A stretch of DNA of 64,000 nt from Macrostomum hystrix (taxonomy: Eukaryota; Platyhelminthes; Macrostomidae), in NCBI GenBank assembly GCA_950097015.1, contig CATNEN010000007.1, forward strand, positions 620,001 through 684,000, read 5' to 3'. The translations under genes were made by a program, and so were the position numbers. Shown here one piece after another: positions 31,601 through 42,602 of this stretch. The notes under the pieces were generated by a model, which did not search any database, was not told where the DNA came from, and saw only the letters and a program-made list of their open reading frames with translations. Within the stretch, counting starts at the first letter, position 1. Every line of letters starts with the position of its first letter.

Positions 31601-33584
31601 AAACAGTAACCTAAGTCTAGTCAGATACCTAAGACAGAACACCTAAGACGGACAAATTCAACAGAAAGAAGAATACTAATGACAGACATAGACAACCAAA
31701 ATAGACAGACACCTAAGAGTTTAAGACAGACAACTTAAGACAGATAGACAGACAAACAGTAGGACAGACAGACACCAATGACATACTGACTGACATTTAA
31801 GACAGACAGACAAGACAGCAGCCTGGAGACACCCCACACGCACTCACCTGGCTGAGATCGTAGCCCCAGGGCAGGAACAGCACCCCGGTGACGTACTTCT
31901 CCCAGTGGGACAGAAAGAACTGTCCCATCACGGCCAGATAGACGTAGTACAGTTGCTGGGGATTCACGCCGAATCTGCCGCGGCCAAACACGGAGTGGGC
32001 CACCATTGGGAACAGCAGCGTGGACCAGGAGTCGAGGCCATGATCGAATAGTTCCCCTATTGGCGAACTGCTGCCAGTGCGACGTGCCTGCTTGCCATCC
32101 AAGCCGTCTGCAGCGGATGTTCGTTGGTCCATTGGCTATCCTTCCGTCTTGGATAATCGATCTTTCCCAGTATCTCTTAAATATCCCTTAGACCCTCTCT
32201 CACGAATCTCTCACGGCACCCCTAAAATCTCACTCAGACTCTCACATATCTATCCCAGTATCTTTCGAATCTCACCCACACTCGCTCAAATTGATTCACT
32301 CCCTTCTGTCTCTCAACTTTCGCTCAGACTCATACGAATATATCCCAGAATCTTTAGGTGTCTGGAATATTTTTCTATTTTCAATCTGATTAACTTTTAA
32401 TTCCCCCACACAGTCTCCAAGACACAAAATATTGTATTGCACCAATTAGTAAATAACTCCATCTTTTTCAATTACCTAGTGTGTGGGATAGAAATCCCAG
32501 TAAAGCACTGGCCAACCACAGACCAGCTGGCGCAGCAGGGAACTGGGAATAATCCACAGATGAGGCGTACATCTCAGGATCATAGTACGCAACCAATAGG
32601 GCATTGATCACTAGGCAGAGAAAGCCAGACAGTGTCATTAGATTTGGGGCTAGCCAGCGAGGCATGTACTAAAAAGTTATTTGTAACAAACAAATATGTA
32701 CTATTATTCTTAGAGAAAAAGGTGAAAGAGGTTTTCCCAAAGACTTACCTGGACAAGCCAGTTCCAGAATGGGTGCATTACATAATTCGAGAATGGACTT
32801 GTATCCTGCGATGAGTACTAAATGTAAATGGAAAGTGGATTGCAGTTGTTAAAGTCATTTCATTTAGTTTTTGGAGGGTATCTAAGAAATTATACTCAAA
32901 TGCTTTAGGTACTTGTCTTGAAGCAAATTTCTTTTTTTGTATTTTTGATCACCTTTTTTAATTATTTCATTAAATTTTTTTGGCTTACATAATGTAGAAT
33001 ACTGCATTATCATAAGATAACTATAGTATATGCCTTATTGATAGAATACCCCAGATGTGTACAAAAGATAAAAGAATGCTAAATATTTTATTAGCAATTT
33101 TTACAACAATTAAAGTGTCTAGCAAAAGATTTGTGAATCTATATAATTAGAATTCCTTTAAACAAATTTGATGCACACAAATATCTGCTTTGTGTGCATT
33201 GATAACAAAGTTCAGTCTAAAAAAATATTGCCTGCAAACTAAAATAGGCCTAGATAGGCCAAACTAGTATAGTCTATATAACAATTTTCTTATTCTTAAT
33301 AGCTAACCCCATACTTAAAATATATCAATAAGCTTCTTAAAATAATACAAAAACTCAACAAAAACATTTTCACTCTACTATAATTGTAGAGTAGGCCTAT
33401 AGTTACGCATGAAATGGTATAGGCTAGGCCTGGCTAAGCTACATTGTCATTAATTTTGTCTAGTAAATCATTATTAATGTACATAGCTATTTATGTTGTA
33501 AAAAATAATGCTTTTCTTTACCTTGTATGAATCAAAGCCATGAATAACGTCGCCATTTAAATACTTGTAATACAATAGACCCAT
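28601..33584 (-). CDS. SELENOI: Ethanolaminephosphotransferase 1 (SELENOI/EPT1 type), without selenocysteine
   Basis: Transfers phosphoethanolamine from CDP-ethanolamine to diacylglycerol, making phosphatidylethanolamine in ER/Golgi membranes. Exons in order: 33584-33522, 32805-32749, 32668-32476, 32107-31848, 31498-31387, 30838-30609, 28870-28601; phases fit at each junction; 394 residues (human 397). Exon 2 gives [12 protein letters not shown] and exon 3 begins [16 protein letters not shown]. The CDP-alcohol phosphotransferase signature spans exons 3/4: [19 protein letters not shown] with all signature aspartates. Exon 4 adds [19 protein letters not shown]; exons 6-7 give the SQMSQTRC loop, and AHIHYG starts the tail. 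Hydrophobic stretches suggest 8-10 membrane segments. The human selenocysteine position (after NSD) aligns with proline (SPDP), and the protein ends six residues later at a TGA that looks like a true stop. Confidence 0.92.
29010..29225 (+). mobile_element. SINE family 2, most complete copy
   Basis: The head is tRNA-like: GTAGCCTAGTTGGGTAGAGC as A-box region and GGGGGTTCGATTCCCGAC as B box/T arm, with GGGGAG pairing to CTCCC. The body contains CCTTAGCGAGACACATAACT and the tail CCCAGTCCATGGACTGAACA. The tRNA-like part could be mistaken for a tRNA gene, but the attached body recurs elsewhere in the window. Confidence 0.8.
30060..30530. repeat. 21-bp minisatellite in ethanolaminephosphotransferase intron
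   Basis: About 22 units of GTAGATAAGACTCTAATCTG plus G, with a GACAAGACTCAAATC variant class. It ends about 80 bp from the exon 6 donor. Confidence 0.95.
30950..31215 (-). mobile_element. SINE family 1 copy (tRNA-derived head)
   Basis: Minus-oriented. The head, read on the minus strand from about 31212 to 31140, contains GAGTGGCAGAGCGGTTGACT (A box) and GTGGGTTCGATTCCGCGGCG (B box). The body includes the complement of GGAGGTCGGCTCTCAATGGC; the tail has CACACAGACACTGTACGCAG. It lies in an intron. Confidence 0.8.
31560..31800. repeat. Degenerate AGACAGAC-rich tract
   Basis: Diverged repeats of GACAGACA and CCTAAGACAGA within an intron of the ethanolaminephosphotransferase gene; no clean period. 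Confidence 0.7.
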
Positions 33585-33599
33585 TGTTGTTTTCAAATA

Positions 33600-35470
33600 T
33601 ATTTATTAGGCTGCTTTTGCTTTCGTGCCTTCAGAAGTTGTATCCTAAGCAAAGCTTGGTACAGTTTAACTTTTAAGAAATCTGCGGAGTAAAATTAAAA
33701 TATTAGCTGAATAACTACTATAGAGCTATATTTTATCATTGAGGTCCGAAATCCGAATGAAGTGAACGGCAAGTCGTTTAATTTGACTACTTTAATCGAT
33801 AAAGAATAGAAACTAAACACATCGATGTTACAGTTGTTGGAATGATATTATGGTGATAGCTTTGCAGGTTTTTCTACTGCAGGGAGTGGCAATGAATCAG
33901 CAATGAGCTATTTATTTATGAGCAAGCTGTATACGTTCAGTTAAAATCGTAATTTGCTAAGAAGACAACAGTCCGGTTACTGATTTTAAATTAGGCGGAT
34001 TTCTATGAAAGCGTTAATGAATGTGACGTGACTGTCATTGAATTTCAGATTCCACAGCACCAGGTAATGTAAAAAATATTGTCATTAATAAACTTTATGG
34101 TGCACGGCAGACTGTACTGACTTTTCTGACTGAGAAAAAGTCACTCAAAATTAGATTATTTTAAACACGCATTCCAGTTGTTTTTTTTCATTTTCTTTTT
34201 GAAGTCAGCTACAATCAATTGTCGAACTTCTCATTATGGCAAAATGAAGCGCCCTTAATTGGTTCGCTTAATCTTACATAAAAAATTGCAAAAACATGTC
34301 CTATTCTCAGGCCAACCTGATTCCATGTGATCATATGCACGTGATAAACTCATCATCGTTATCAACAAAGATGCACTTTTTTCAAAGTTTACATGTTCCA
34401 TGTTAATTAAGCCCACATTAATTTGTATGTTCTCCTAGCTCAGCAGGGCATAGCAACTTTATAGCAACTGCTAGTCAAGCAAGTAGCTCTGAAAACACTT
34501 CAGGTGTTCTGAACACTCTAAAATACCGGTGTAGGCTACCGTCAATAGTGTGATGTTGCTCTGTTGAGAAAGTTCCCGCGACTTCGACCGCGAATGGGTT
34601 CCGTATTACCGCAGAGTGCCACGGTCCTGAGTCAAGACGATTGTCCTAAGCTGTAGTTTCTATATAGATCTGTTCGATGTGGCTCATCGCGGTGGTGTCC
34701 AAACGTCAGGCTTGATGATGATCGAAAGCCACTTTTCGACAGATTTTCCGACGTCGCTCACGACGTTGAATGGAAATGGAAACTTTATTTCTCGCTTCGA
34801 GCTGATTCTGCGTCGTTAATTTTTTTTCTTCGGTTTTCTTATGTTTCATGCGTTTTTTGTTTTCTCTGTAAAGTCAGTCGACGTCGGATTGCAGTTGTAG
34901 GGGCAGCTTTTTACTTCATTTCGAACAGCTCGCTTCCGTAACCAAACGGGCACAGCGCCTATGACTTGGCAAGCACCTGGCTGTTAATGCGAATTAGGCC
35001 GTCCGAGACTGTATATAGCTCTGCAAGAATGGCAGACTCTTCGACAAGCACGAAGCTGCATACAGACTAAGTCGAAGGCAGTGAGTAGGCCTCTCATCGC
35101 TTTCCAACTGCTCAATAAGTGGCTATTAGTATAGGCCAGCTGGAGCTTAATTGGCTGCTAGCAGTTGGTGGCGTTACTTCTAAAAAGTTGCTAACTCGTA
35201 CGCACACTTTTATGTTACCTTATTGTGCTTGTCTAGAGGTAAGATGAGGCTATGATATATTTTGAGGAATTTAACAAATATTCCGAAGCGTTTGGAAGAA
35301 TTATATGCAGAAACGGTAAACAGATTTACCTAAAATTACTATTAACCGGTAGTTGCTAATCCTTAGTTAGATATCCAATCTAGTAAACTATCTCCCCAAT
35401 AATTTGGTAAACTGTGCTCAATGCAACTCAAAAAGAATATTGTACGATTGTGTCACAGTTGAGTCTGATT
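33600..35470. other. Promoter side of the ethanolaminephosphotransferase gene, then spacer
   Basis: No gene recognised. A GC-richer block at about 34560-35110 has local hairpins such as CGAAAGCCACTTTTCG near 34721. I compared it mentally with U1-U6 snRNA, 5S and U3 and saw no match. It may be a promoter/CpG-rich segment or an unknown non-coding RNA. Confidence 0.4.
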
Positions 35471-36279
35471 GCTTACGGTGCACTACGAAAGTTTTTAGCC
35501 ACGTCTAAACGGAAACAGCTATGAAGCTGGAATTTTCACAGCTTCTCAAAGTTTTCTCCACCAGCCTGGATGCAGCGCCTCATCCTCTCAAACCAGTTGA
35601 CGAAGCAGTGGTGCCACTCAGAAGTCGACAGCCCTTCCACCATCTCGTAGAATGCATCAGCAGCCTCCTCTGCAGTCGAAAATCGGCGACCACGTAGCGA
35701 GTCTTTGACTTTAGGGAACAAAAAAAGTCACACGGTGCCAGATCAGGCGAGTATGGCGGGTGACTGGTCAGCTGCAGTCCCTGAGTCTGCAGGAACTGCC
35801 GTGTTGCCTGAGCCGTGTGAGCGCTCGCGTTGTCCTGATGCAGCGTGAGGCCTCGGACACTGACTTCGGACGCATCCTGCTCAGGCTGTGAATGACCTGC
35901 GGCAAGCAGACGCTGGTATAACAGGCCGCAGTCACCGTGCGCTGGTCCGGCAGCCGCACAGTCGCCACGTGACCTGAGCGACGGAAAAAAGTCGCGACCA
36001 TTTGCTTGCCGGTGCTCCTGCCCCGCACGACCTTCGTTGGCGGCACCTCGTCCGGACCCGCACAGCAAAGGGACGTATCATTTAGGTGACATATACGTAT
36101 CACCGGAAACGTTCGGAAAAAATGACCTTTTTGTCCAATGTTTTATTTTCAAAGCTGGCTTTTGCTTTACCCTGATTTGAAAAATTAAAGGAAGTCGAAA
36201 ATATTATTTTTAGACCATTTTGAGCAGGCAGCAAAAGTCACTTATACGTATCAATACGTATCGCTAAAACCTTCGATGT

Positions 36280-37300
36280 TATGCCGTATGGACAAAAATA
36301 TTTTGACTTATATAAATGTATACTATTTACTAATAAGAATTATCCGACAGGCTTGACTTTTTAATGCATGCCTTAGCAATGTGTTTATGTACGCAATTTA
36401 AATTAGTTTAAATTAGTACTATAAATTATTTTTTTGAATGCCAAAACGCGCGTGTACAGAGCGCTCTTTCTACATTAATGCTAAACCACCTTGCATTGCA
36501 CTCACCACTCGCAATCAACCAAAATCTTTGAACTTTTACATAAGACATATATAACTTGTAAATTGTAATTATAAAGAAGTCTTTTGTCTTAAATTAAGTA
36601 AACAAAAAAGAGGAAAGACACTAAATTATGTTAGTGTAGTGTATTATCAAACTGAACAATAATTTAAGATTTGTTTCAAATTAAAAAAACTGCTATGAAA
36701 AATGGCATAACATTGTTTCTTTCAAAAGGAAATTGTATATAATAGTTCTTTTTTTCAAAAAAGTGTGACTTTAAATAAATAGATTATTAAAAATGCTATG
36801 ACAATTTAATCATCAAAACAAACATTGATTTTGGTATTGTTAGACCAAAAATAGAAATCTGTTGTCAAGTTTTCAACTTCAAACAGTCATAATAAAAGTT
36901 ATTAGAGATCTAAAGTAAAACAATTTCAAAAGAAAATAGTTTAATGTTTCCTATAGAAAAATGTTTATACAAAAACAATAAAGGACCATTTCTTACTTTT
37001 AACTATAAAAATGGCTGTCTTAGATTTTATAATTTTGTCTTAGATTCTCCACAGATAATCTTTTGCACTTATATTTGGTCAATGAAGTCTTCTTTCTAAA
37101 GAGCCTTCACCTAAGAAAATATTTTAACAAGACTAATCTCATGTTTGGTTTTGATAATATGCTATTTAGTTTCATGATACATTACTCTAGTATAAAATAA
37201 CAATTAAATATATATTCTAGTAGACTATTGAATTGCTAACATACCATAACATAGTATTTGGCTCATTTATAAAGTGGACAACTAATAAAAAATACTCTTT
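36280..37300. other. AT-rich left internal part of element B
   Basis: Strongly AT-rich, with no ORF of note between the left subterminal repeats and the DUF4806-like gene. Confidence 0.5.
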
Positions 37301-37524
37301 AACTTTTCCAGCTCATGAGCAAACATAAAAAATCAGCTGCAAGGCTAATGAAAATTAGTCACTGTTTAGTAGATAGTATTAATGACTCAGGATCTACTGA
37401 ACTATATTTAGAACCATCTACTAAATTTCATCATCCAACCAACTAATAGTAGTTCTGATGATTCTCAACTATTTGAACAGTAATCTGAAGCTTGTGTAGA
37501 ACAGTTTCTGAAAAGAAGTTGGAA

Positions 37525-38381
37525 ATGTATAACCCAGAAAGTGAAAAGAGCTCCAGTTCAACTATTTCTGATGACCAGTCTAGTGAGATGTCTAGTGATA
37601 GTGATGAGTTTTGGAAGTCATCATTAAGTGGCAATAGCAGCAAAGAGCCGACAAGCCTCCAAGGTCTTCCAGTGCGCTCTCTTGATGCACTGAAGCAATT
37701 TGTCAAGCAGGTGGATGAGGTTCCTACTGTGAAGGCAGCCTTCGTAAGTTTTAAAATGCTGGCCTCAAATCTGTGAAACTTCAAGTTAATTTATTTTTTT
37801 TGTACTTATAACAGCTCCAGCAGTTAGCTCTGTGGATAGAGACCCACCCGAAGCTGACTGACGCAATTACAATGATGCTGCTCTGTACCTTGGCCACCCC
37901 GACAGTGCTTCAGCACCTCAGTATGGAAGGCCGAAAGGGCAAGCAAAGATTGCCACCTGCAGTGGCCGAGAGCATTGTTCGTGAGTATTCCAGTTTGAAA
38001 TAATCTATTTGAATGCAGCTTTCTGGAATCTGGACTAAGGATTCACATTTGGGCTTTATGTAAAAAAACTTTTCAGATATTCTTGTTGGATCTAAAGTTT
38101 ACCGCCGACAGTTGGGTAACAATAAACCGCGTAGCTGCATTGGTGAAGTCCTCAAGAGAATGAAGAGGCGGGCTGCTGGGGAGGTTCAGGAAGAGGCAAG
38201 CGGTCGTGAGGAGACAAGCGATCGAGAGGCAAGTGATCAGGAGACAAGCGATCGGGAGGCGAGCGATCGGGTGGCAAGCGATCGAGAGGCGAGCGATCGA
38301 GAGGCGAGCGATCGAGAGGCGAGCGATCGAGAGGCGAGCGATCGGGAGGCGAGCGATTGGGAGGAGGGTAGCGATTATTGA
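37525..38381 (+). CDS. DUF4806-like accessory protein encoded in element B
   Basis: Exons: 37525-37743, 37815-37980, 38077-38381; phases 0 then 1; about 229 residues; borders GTAAGT/ACAG, GTGAGT/TTTTCAG. The N-terminus is serine/acid-rich; from about residue 43 the order resembles DUF4806: LPVRSLDALKQFVKQVDEVP, a leucine-rich helix LQQLALWIETHPKL, then MEGRKGKQRLPPAVAESIV and a basic end VLKRMKRR. The C-terminus is a tandem SDREA repeat encoded by AGCGATCGAGAGGC-type units. An upstream ORF starting at 37315 may be an extra 5' exon. DUF4806 proteins have no known biochemical role that I can name and are often transposon-linked. Family assignment is by pattern of conserved positions, not search. 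Confidence 0.6.
38200..38370 (+). repeat. 15-bp coding repeat in the DUF4806-like gene
   Basis: About ten units of AGCGATCGAGAGGCG-type sequence, in frame, encoding SDREA repeats; earlier units are diverged. Confidence 0.9.
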
Positions 38382-40549
38382 TTGTTCCTTCTCGATTATG
38401 CAATCATGTCAGCGATTACCCCCCTATTGGACTCCTAACCTGTTGCTGTGTTGTGCAACTATTGTTCTTAACACTATTCTGTCCACTATTTCGTAACCGC
38501 ATACCAGGAGGCCATGATTAACAGCCTCCCCTGAGCGAAACTACCGGCTACCCCCCCTCCGAACCCTCATTTTTCTTTTATCATGCGCTTCTCACATTCT
38601 CGATGTCGGTTTCGGACACAGTGTCGAATCAGAGAGCGAGAGAGTGGCCTCAATGACCTCAATTTGCGACTCTTTTAAATAGAATATTTTATATCGCGCC
38701 TTAAACTCTTGACTCACTTGACGCCTGCCGATTGCGACCATGGATTTCTCCCATGCTTTTATCTTGCCCCGGGACTGTACTGGAAGACTCATCCCCTTTC
38801 GTGATTGTCCTGCCCGGCAACCGTACTGGCCAAAAGAGAACTGTCCCGACCCTGCCCGCCGGCACTGCTCTAGAGGCCAGCACGACAGCAGCAATCCCCA
38901 ACTTTCGTTGTCTACCACTCTCTCAATTTGTCACTGGTCCCCTGTCATTGCTAAGCTCCGCTACCTGTCATTGCTTATTTCGTAAGCCTTACTTCCACTC
39001 CTTGTTTAAAATATGCACTTAATCAATAATGCCCTTATCAATGCAACACTTGTTTTTTATTCAAAATTTATTTCTTTTTTTAGTTGATTTAAAAGACATT
39101 TATCCTGTACGCATTTAAGTACTTTAATGTATATAAGAATAAAAAACATTACATAAATATAACGATACCCTTTAACACCAAAAGTAGCAAAAAAGTTAAA
39201 GTTTATCTCATTTACTCATTATATTCAGTATAAAAAATATTTTATTAAGACTATCTTATTAATGTTTATTTTTCTATTGGGTGCTGCTATATAATTATGA
39301 TCTAAAAATTATATTTTTACGATCCACGGAGCGTCTTGAAATTGTTGCAAACGCAAATGCAGTTGGTAATTTTCATCACAAAAATTTCTGCTATATATCC
39401 TGCACATTTGACGCCAAATGCGACGTATCTGTTACGTATCTTGGGAACGTTTCAGAAACGAGATAGATACGTAACTGCAACCACGAAAAACACGTATCCC
39501 ATACGTTGCATGGATACCTAAAACTAACGTTGTACTTACGTATCCATACGTATCTTTGTTGTGCGGGGGAAACGCCCACGCCTGCGACTGGCACTTGCGC
39601 TCTGGCTCGTAGCAGTAAACCCAAGTCTCGTCGCTTGTCACGATGTCGGCGACCGCCTTAGACGCTCCATCGCTGTACTTCTGCAGCATCTGGCGGCACT
39701 AGTCGACCCTGGCCTGCTTTTGCTCAGGCTTCAGCAGGTGGGGCACCCAACGGCTGGTCAGCTTGCGCAAGCCGATGTGGTCGTGGAGGATTTTGGCGAT
39801 GGCCGGCGAATGAATACCCAGGGATGCCTCGATCTCCTTGTAGGTTATCCGCTGGTCAGCTTCTACCAGCTGGCGGACACGAGCCACTGTTTCTGGTGTC
39901 GTGGCAGTGGAAGGTCGACCCGTCCGCTCCTCATCTTCCAACGAGTCTCGGCCACGACGAAACTCGCGGAACCAGTTGCTGACGGTCGCAAGTGATGGAG
40001 CAGCTTCTGGGAAAGCCGCTGACAACCTTTCGTGGCACTGGCGGCAATCAAGGCCGCTGCGATAGTCATAGAAGATCATGGCACGAAAGTGCTCGCGATT
40101 CAGTTCCATGAGCTCAGCTGGAAAGCGGCTAAATGCTGCGAGATATTTACGTGAAATTTTATTCATCATGGTCATATATATTGTCATGTAAGCCTGTGAA
40201 AAATTAATCTGATAGGACAAACAGCTGAGGTCTAGCTAAAACTTTCGTAGTGCCCCTCGTATTCAGAATTAAAAATATACCGCGCGTGATCTTTCATGTC
40301 AGACAATAGGTGGAACTGCAGTGCGTGTGTGCTATGCCGAGAATTACAGCAATGGTTTCATGTGTGGTTGAGAATTTCACTCTGTGTACATTTGTGTACA
40401 TCTCAACGCGACCGATTTTTTCTCATTGGTTGAAGATAATGGACACTTTAAGTGTACTATTGTCTATCGCCAAATTGAACTAGTTTAAATAGTCAGCGAA
40501 CAGTTCTGTGCAAATAGCATCGTGCAAGGATAATATACTGCAGCCAATC

Positions 40550-41586
40550 ATGACTCATTCCGGTAGGGCCTGCAGCTACGTCCGTTACTTGGATCCTTTG
40601 TCAATTCTAGGCTACTTTTCTAACAAAACTGTGTCGATTACTGATCCTAGCAGCAAGAAATTACTGGAGAACAGTCCTGATGAAGAGCTAGGATCAACTC
40701 GAATTGGAGTTTTTGAAGCTGGACGTCAGCAGAATGAGGTGAGTATTGTGCGCCACTTTAGTACTGCAGGATTGGGTAGGGTGACGTTAGATCTACTGCA
40801 GGATTGGGTAAGGTGACGTTAGATTTACTGCAGGATTGGGTAGGGTGACGATAGATCTACTGCAGGATTGGGTAGGGTGACGATAGATCTACTTCAGGAT
40901 TGGGTAAGGTGACGATAGATCTACTGCAGGATTTGGTAAGGTGACGATAGATCTACTGCAGGATTGGGTAGGGTGACGATAGATCTACTGCGGGATTGGG
41001 TAGTGTGATGATAGACTAGGTCCAGCAAATGACTCCAGTGTCGTCACCTCACACCGCGCAGGATGCCAGTCCGAAAATCGAGACAGTCACCTGGAGTGAT
41101 CTGCTTTCATCGATGAGCTGTCAGAAGATACTCGACATCGCCATCGCGACAACAATCCTGCCCTGTTCTATCTCCCTGATCACAATGTCCTTGGTATACA
41201 TGAGTTTCGACGAATCCAGTGAGGCTGATCAGCTGATAAAGTACATCATGGCCGTATCCGGTTTCTTCCTTCTGATGTCATACACCTGCTGGCTGGCGAG
41301 AACCTTGTGCTCCAGCTCCGCTGGTCGCAAGGATGTCGACGTTGATGTCAACGGTTTGATGACGATGGACAGCGAGCTGAAACGACTGCAGCGTCAGCAG
41401 AGTTGGAATCTGCAGGAGAGGCGACAGCAGCGGCTGGAGACCCGGTGCCGACAGTTGCGGCGGCAGCGCCGGCTGATGGAGCGGAGCTGTGAGCAGCTGC
41501 TGCAGCGCAAGAAGCAGATCAGAGATCAGTGCAAGCGGATGTCCAATTGGAAGAATATGATGGAGTTTATGCAGTACTACACTTGA
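40550..41586 (+). CDS. Two-membrane-segment protein with basic coiled tail (paralogue A)
   Basis: Function unknown. Exons 40550-40738 and 41020-41586, phase 0 junction, 251 residues. The start is the first ATG in a frame that runs cleanly into a GTGAGT donor. Exon 2 carries two hydrophobic segments, about residues 100-122 (ILPCSISLITMSLVYMSF) and 134-156 (LIKYIMAVSGFFLLMSY), joined by a short acidic loop. The tail of about 80 residues is Arg/Gln-rich with predicted helix (RRQQRLETRCRQLRRQRRLM). The same intron position and phase, KIETV/RIETI entry motif and membrane pair are shared with the convergent gene at 42603-44040. No family name is assigned; the layout vaguely recalls TMEM74-like proteins. 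Confidence 0.75.
40755..41010 (+). repeat. 32-bp minisatellite in the intron of paralogue A
   Basis: Seven to eight units with core CTACTGCAGGATTGGGTAGG and GTGACGATAGAT. Every unit holds an acceptor-like TACTGCAG and a donor-like GGTAAG/GGTAGG. It fills nearly the whole 281-bp intron. Confidence 0.93.
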
Positions 41587-41756
41587 CTCAACTGTACTGT
41601 AGTTTTTTAAGCGCCCCTATTTATACTGCACCGAATTTATTACTGAATTAAGTTTAATATCCAAAATTTCGTTTAAAAGTACTTTTTCGCAAATAGAAAT
41701 GCACTTCGCATATTCTGTAAAAAAATTGCGTTGAAAAAGTTTTGTGTTTACATCAG

Positions 41757-41980
41757 GGGTGAGTGGCAGTGCGGTCTATCACGTTTGCCTCTCGTGCCAA
41801 GGTCCTGAGCTCGATTCTGCGGCGAGGCCACATTCATTTTGAGGCGCTTATGGGCCCTGTCGCTAAATTTGAGGACCATTGAGGGCCAACCTCCTAGGCA
41901 CAGCGAAGTGTACACTGACCGACGATGAGAAAGTCAAGGCAGATGTACACACCTGTGTGAGCGTGTGCCTACGTAAGGTA
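41757..41980 (+). mobile_element. SINE family 1 copy
   Basis: The head contains GAGTGGCAGTGCGGTCTATC (A box) and GAGCTCGATTCTGCGGCGAG (B box). The body is GAGGGCCAACCTCCTAGGCA, and the copy ends in ACACCTGTGTGAGCGTGTGC. It lies 170 bp past the stop of paralogue A. Confidence 0.82.
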
Positions 41981-42019
41981 AATATTGCAGCCCTCCTACA
42001 GTTATTAATATATACTATC

Positions 42020-42215
42020 TTCCTCGTGCATCGTCAGGCAGTGTACACTCTTACTGTGCCTGCCTTGGAGGTTAGACCTCAAGGGCGTAAATTTCATGAC
42101 AAGCCCCCAAACTAAGCTCATGAAAATGAATTTGGCCACACCGTGGAATCGAGCTCAGGGACCTTGGTATGAGAGGCCGACACGTTAAACTGTTCTCCCA
42201 CTTACCCCAGAATCA
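42020..42215 (-). mobile_element. SINE family 1 copy, inverted relative to its neighbour
   Basis: Minus-oriented: GCAGTGTACACTCTTACTGT, then CCACACCGTGGAATCGAGCT (B-box complement), ending CTCCCACTTACCCC at the 5' side of the head. With 41757-41980 it forms an inverted pair with a spacer of only about 40 bp. Confidence 0.82.
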
Positions 42216-42602
42216 ACAAAGTGAATGTTCGGCTTAACGCGCTGAAGTTTTTTTATCGATAATTGATTAAAGCGTTAAAAATCATTGCTATAGTTTCAAG
42301 TAAGTACACGTAATTTTCTTGAAGAAAAAAAACTAAATTTTGTTTGACTAACGAATCCAATTTATTCTTGGCGCCAATTTAAATTGAAAAAATCATTATA
42401 ATTAGGAAGTTAGCTTTTTAGGAAGTTAAAAAACGGCGGTAAACATAATAAAAGTTTTAAAGGCTAACAAAAATGTCAGAAACCATGGCAAGTAAATTCT
42501 GAGTTCAAATACGAACGCGAATTCATGAGTTCGCACTAATTCCAGGCGGGTTTCGAATTGGCGCGAAACATACCGGAGATTTCAATTGACAGACTGCGGG
42601 AA

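Larger units (their letters stand above)
36057..39567. mobile_element. 3.5 kb DNA element with CCCGCACA inverted ends (element B), nested in mariner
   Basis: Left end CCCGCACAGCAAAGGGACGT; the right end inverted begins CCCGCACAACAAAGATACGT. Both sides are flanked by GGA (36054-36056 and 39568-39570). Excising the element plus one GGA restores the mariner reading frame exactly, which fixes both borders. Subterminal regions are rich in TACGTATC words (36070-36270 and 39420-39555). It contains one spliced + strand gene (37525-38381) and no transposase I recognise. The 3-bp duplication fits a few DNA-transposon superfamilies, but the CCCGC ends are unfamiliar to me. Confidence 0.85.
35536..40220 (-). 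pseudogene. Mariner (DD34D) transposase pseudogene in pieces
   Basis: Cut-and-paste transposase remnant. 40220-39699 has the N-terminal helix-turn-helix domains (REHFRAMIFYDYRSGL, ATVSNWFREFRRGRDSLED, GRPSTATTPE) and WVPHLLKPEQKQARVD, then an in-frame TAG where the family has tryptophan. 39698-39568 has the first catalytic aspartate in TSDETWVY. After the nested element, 36056-35768 carries PPTKVVRGRSTGKQM; a frameshift leads to HQDNASAHT (second D) and HPPYSPDLAPCDFF (third D, 34 residues later), and another frameshift to FPKVKDSLRGRRFSTAEEAA, ending NFEKL at 35536. One nonsense codon, two frameshifts and the insertion make it inactive. Confidence 0.92.
35476..40259 (-). mobile_element. Mariner transposon split by a nested element
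   Basis: The ends are matching inverted repeats (CACTACGAAAGTTTTTAGC near 35481 against its inverse, one T shorter, near 40251), flanked by TA at 35474-35475 and 40260-40261, the Tc1/mariner target duplication. Removing the nested 3511-bp element and one 3-bp duplication leaves about 1270 bp, the normal mariner length. The transposase reads on the minus strand. Confidence 0.92.

Noticed and set aside
36057-39567. Alternative borders for element B starting CACA with a 2-bp CG duplication
   Set aside because: Also frame-compatible, but it leaves three extra residues in the mariner protein; the GGA solution gives the expected family spacing around AWAFPDE and longer inverted ends.
35536-40220. 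A functional, domesticated mariner transposase
   Set aside because: A nonsense codon, two frameshifts and a 3.5 kb insertion disrupt it.
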